This document shows positions 60,178-64,000 of a DNA stretch of 64,000 nt, piece by piece (position 1 is the first letter of the stretch; each line of letters begins with the position of its first letter). A program made the translations under genes and the position numbers. The notes below the pieces were generated by a model, which did no database searches, was not told the origin of the DNA, and worked only from the letters and a program-made list of their open reading frames with translations. The DNA comes from Saccharina japonica (lineage: Eukaryota > Sar > Phaeophyceae > Laminariales > Laminariaceae), in assembly GCA_008828725.1 (NCBI GenBank), contig MEHQ01001671.1, positions 7,213 to 71,212 of the forward strand, read 5' to 3'.

Positions 60178-60930
60178 GTAAGCAGTCGGTTAAAAACTAG
60201 GAGCCAGGCGAGTAACATAGTCCACCCATTACTTTTCGAGCAACCACCTCTTGTTGTAGTCCACGAAATTGTGCATGGAGTGCTTCTTTGTTTATACTCT
60301 TCATCCCACACAATAGCCCCATTCCGCAAAAGGCGGACACTCCGCGTAATATTTTCATATTTTCACGGGCGTTGTTTAGTATTCCGCAGCTATAGGTTCC
60401 ATGCAAAAACTCGGTACGTGACGCCCTGCTAAAATTCATAGGGCGTTTATGACCTCCAAATAATAATCATGTACAGTACAGAATATAATCATTGAGTCCG
60501 TAAGTGCACTATGATCTAAAATACGTTTTGATGCGCAAAGGTTTTCCATAGGTTGTTGTAACGCAGACAACATCCACCGTACGTGCTGGGTCAGCGATAA
60601 AGCTGAGAAATGCACCTAAAGTCGCGTGTCGTTCATCACTTGAAAACCATTGCTTATGCGCAAACATATGTATGTATAGTACTATACATATTGCTTATTT
60701 ACACTTGATCTACCCGAAAGCTCCGCGACAACTAAAAACATGAACCTTTCGACACAAATTTCGTATACAAGTTTTCGTCATCGATGAAACGGAAACTACG
60801 TTGAAGACTGTGCTGAAGACACGAGAAGAAGAGCGATGAAAGGCTCGTTGGCCAATTCGCCACCCATAAAGACATATCACAAACACCTATTCCATCCTAT
60901 GAGTCTAGTTACTACTGGCAAAATCACGTG
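60178..60930. other. Loop of the inverted array, no assigned gene
   Basis: Unique sequence without 11-bp words. Beyond the candidate exon to its left, both strands show only short frames. Confidence 0.5.
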
Positions 60931-60934
60931 GAGT

Positions 60935-63060
60935 GGCCATGGCCTTTCCATGAACATGCCATGGCGATGGTGTGTCCATGGAGGTGCCATGGGCATGCCA
61001 TGGAGTCGCCATGGAGCAGCCATGGCTTTTCCATGGACATGCCGTGGAGTCGCCATGGACACACCATAGGGGAGCCGTGGGATCGCCATGGAGTCGCCAT
61101 GGAGTAACGACAGACACACCATGGACACGCCACCGACACGCCATGGACACATGGACACACCATGACCTTTCCATGGGCATGCGGTCGAGTTGCCATGGAG
61201 TCGCCTTGGAATCACCATGGCGGCACCATGGGCACACCATGGATACACCATGGACTCACCATGGACACACCATGCCCTTTCCATGAACCTGCCATGGAGT
61301 CGCCATGGAGTAGCCATGGACACACCATGGCCGTTCCATGGCCGTTCCATGGACCTGCCATGGACCTGCCATGGACACACCATAGACCTGTCATGGACAC
61401 ACCATGGTCTTTCCATATACCTGCCATAGACACACCATGGCCTTTTCATGGACATGCCATGGAGTTGTTATGGCCTCTCCATGGACACGCCAAGGACACA
61501 CCATGGACTCACCATGGACACACCTTGAAATCGTCATGGCGGCGCCACAGGCACACCATGGCCTTTCCATCGACCTGCCATGGAGTCGCGATGGACCTGC
61601 CATGGTCTCGCCATGGAGTGGCCATGACCTCTCCATAGAACGATACGAACACACCATGGACACGCCACGGACACACCTTGGAGTCGCCAAGGCGGCACCA
61701 CGGGCACACCATGGACACACCATGGACCTGCCCTGGACCTGCCATGGACCTGCCATGGACACACCATGGGCACACCATATCGACTACATGGCCACACCAT
61801 GGGGTAGCCGTGGGGTCGCCATGGACAAATGATGGACACAGCATGGAGTAGCCATGGAGTCGCCATGGAGTAACCATGAACACACCATGGACACGCCACG
61901 GACACACCATGGACACACCATAGACACACCATGGACACGCCATGGACACACCTTGGAGTCGCCATGGGCACACCATGGACATATCGCATTTCCATGGACG
62001 TGTCATGGAGTCACCATGGCCTCTTCGTGGAATCACCATGGACACACCATGAGCACACCGTGGCCTCTCCCTGGACACACCATGTCACACCATGGCCTTT
62101 CCATGGACCTGCCATGGACACACCATGGCCTTTCCATGGAAATGCTATGGAGTCGCCATGGAGTAACCCTGGACACACCACGGACACACCATGGCCTTTC
62201 CGTGGACATGCCATGGAGTCGCCATGGAGTAACCATGGACACACCATGGACATGCCATGGAGTCACCATTGAGTAACCATGGACACACCATGAGCACACC
62301 ATGGCCTCTCCATGGACACACGATGTTACACCATGCCCTTTCCATGGATCTGCCATGGAGTCGCCATGGAGTCGCCATGGACACACCACGGGGTAGCCAT
62401 GGAAACGCCATGGTGTAACCATGGAGTCGCCATAGAGTAGCCATGGCCTTTCCATGGCCTTTCCATGGACATTCCATGGAGACGACATTCAGTCGCCATG
62501 GAGCTACCGTGGACACGCCATGGACACACCATGGCCTCTCCACGGCGACACCATGCACTCGCCGTGGACGCACCATGGACACACTATGGCCTCACCATGG
62601 ACTCTCCAAGGACGCACCATGGAGTCGCCACGGAATCGCGATGGTGTAGCCATGGGGTCGCCATGGACCATCCACGGAGTTGCCATGGGCATGCCATGGA
62701 GTTGTCATGAGATCGCCATGGAGTCGCTATGGAGTTGCCATGGAGTAGCCGTGGAGACGCCATGGACACACCATATAGTCGCCATGGAGGCTTCATGGAC
62801 ACACTATGGGGTAGCCGTGGAGTGCCCACGGAAACGCCATGGGGTAGCCATGCAGTGACCATAGCGCCGCTTTCAAGTAGCCATGGACACGCCATGGATT
62901 CGCCATGGCCTTTCCATGGAGTAACCAGGAGTTGTCATGGAGTAGCCATGGAGTCGCCATGGAGTAGCGGTGGAGACGCCATGGACATGCCATGGAGTGG
63001 CCATGGGGTAGCCATGGAGTCGCCATGGCGCCGCTGTTGAGTAGCCATGGGCTGTCCGTG
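60935..63060 (-). repeat. Right arm of CCATGG 11-bp word array (inverted)
   Basis: About 190 words; the 5-mers are the complements of the left arm: AGTCG, ACACA, CCTCT, CCTTT, ACCTG, AGTAG. Order differs between arms, so it is not a simple recent inversion copy. Confidence 0.92.
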
Positions 63061-63139
63061 GCGAAGTACTACCCCAAAGTACAAAACAACGTCGGACAAT
63101 GCACATCACCCCGTGGCTGCATCCAAGCGCTACCATCAC

Positions 63140-63455
63140 AGGTACCATGGGGACGCCATGGCGGGCTCAAGGCACCATGGTGCCACCACGGTGTCTCCAT
63201 GGGTGCGCCATGGCGGGTTCAACGCGCCGTGGAGTCGCCATGGTGGTTACGGAGTCGCTGTGGCGGTCTTGATGCGCCAAACAACACGGTGCACCTCTAC
63301 CGTAGCATGTGTCTTCGTCTCGGCGCCGTGGCGTATTCGATGTGCCATGGCGGCACCACGGCACCTCCATGGTGCCGAAATGGTACGCCGGACTCGGCAT
63401 GAAGCCGCCGTGGTGCCGCCACGACTACCTCCTAGTGCCGTGGAGCCGCCATGGC
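63140..63455 (-). repeat. Inverted copy of the GC-rich border block
   Basis: CGCCATGGCGGGTTCAACGC and related words are the reverse complement of the block at 57165-57460. A family A end fragment, GCACCTCTACCGTAGCATG, sits inside at about 63290-63312. Confidence 0.75.
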
Positions 63456-63489
63456 CACACAGTAAATGCCCCCCCTCCCCCCCCCTATA

Positions 63490-64000
63490 AATGTATGATA
63501 TATTTATAGGTTGGGTTGGCGTCGGTTGGCAACGACGCTGTAAAACACGCCACTCGCTGCGTGAGCTAGACAACCAGGGTGCCGTTTTTTTTGTTATTTT
63601 TTTTTGGCGGTCACCAAAGCTGGCGGTCGAGTAGATCATTTGTGCGGGGTGGAGAACCTTTGTTCCGCACAAGGGGAATGGTCGTATCACGTAGTGTTAA
63701 TATGGTAAGGCGTCCGCGAGGCAGTTACATAGTAAAACCCATTGCTGTCTCCGGAAGTGGCCACACCAGAAATTAAATTAACTCATTGAAGCTGTCGTCC
63801 ATATGCAAGTCCGCCTCAGAGGCGGTTCTTAGCAGGATGCAGCTCACCCTCCATGCGACTCGCCCAATACCTCACGGCGTTTCGCGCTTGGTGCAAGCAA
63901 TGTCTGCCTGGTTGGTGAAAACCCAACGCGCTCCGTCCCGGCATTGTAGGGATGCGAGGGTCTATGGTCATATGACTACGGCCGTGCACAACATGAGGGT
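63490..64000 (+). repeat. Family D repeat, long form, cut by window end
   Basis: Nearly identical over about 500 bases to 42636-43160, including T-run position and flanking TATTTATAGG. The high identity suggests recent spread or conversion. Confidence 0.85.

Overview
This is a nuclear, repeat-saturated eukaryotic window. It most likely comes from a brown alga or a close photosynthetic stramenopile. The inference rests on GC-rich exons with strong codon bias, separated by long introns full of microsatellites and small transposons, and on a predicted presequence that looks like a signal peptide followed by a Phe-led transit peptide, the layout of secondary (red-type) plastids. The species is not identified. 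No rRNA, convincing tRNA, CRISPR array or bacterial-style operon was seen.

Three split genes are supported. (1) A minus-strand coiled-coil gene runs from about 10544 down to 973 and leaves the window on the left; seven exons are proposed, the last four well supported. (2) A plus-strand gene starts at 15758 with a long Ala/Thr/Gly/Glu-rich exon ending in a conserved helical motif. It continues at 20589, where the motif recurs. Its 3' end is ambiguous. (3) A plus-strand FKBP-type peptidyl-prolyl isomerase gene runs from 36007 to 53121. It has a CCAAT/TATA promoter, a first exon encoding a plastid-type presequence, five further exons in perfect phase, and a C-terminal membrane segment, giving 298 residues. 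A fourth possible exon of unknown kind lies at about 59971-60177.

The rest is repeats. Dispersed DNA-transposon relics include three elements with TTA target duplications (PIF/Harbinger type), a hAT-type foldback element with an 8-bp duplication nested inside another small inverted-repeat element, about a dozen copies of that host element, and two related families built round a GAGCTCCTCAC palindrome. Two otherwise unrelated dispersed families share a 3' end of GAGTAC plus a poly(C) run. Tandem arrays include a roughly 1.2-kb unit with three copies made of alternately inverted segments (37.5-41.1 kb), a roughly 412-bp higher-order array carrying CCAAT boxes (53.8-54.9 kb), and many short minisatellites.

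The right end (57.1-63.45 kb) is the most unusual part. It is a giant imperfect inverted repeat made of hundreds of 11-bp words, CCATGG plus a variable 5-mer drawn from a small vocabulary, with a unique loop of about 1 kb. All long reading frames there are by-products of the 11-bp period. A stretch at about 24.3-29.4 kb lacks the usual local repeats and ends in a 56-base assembly gap.
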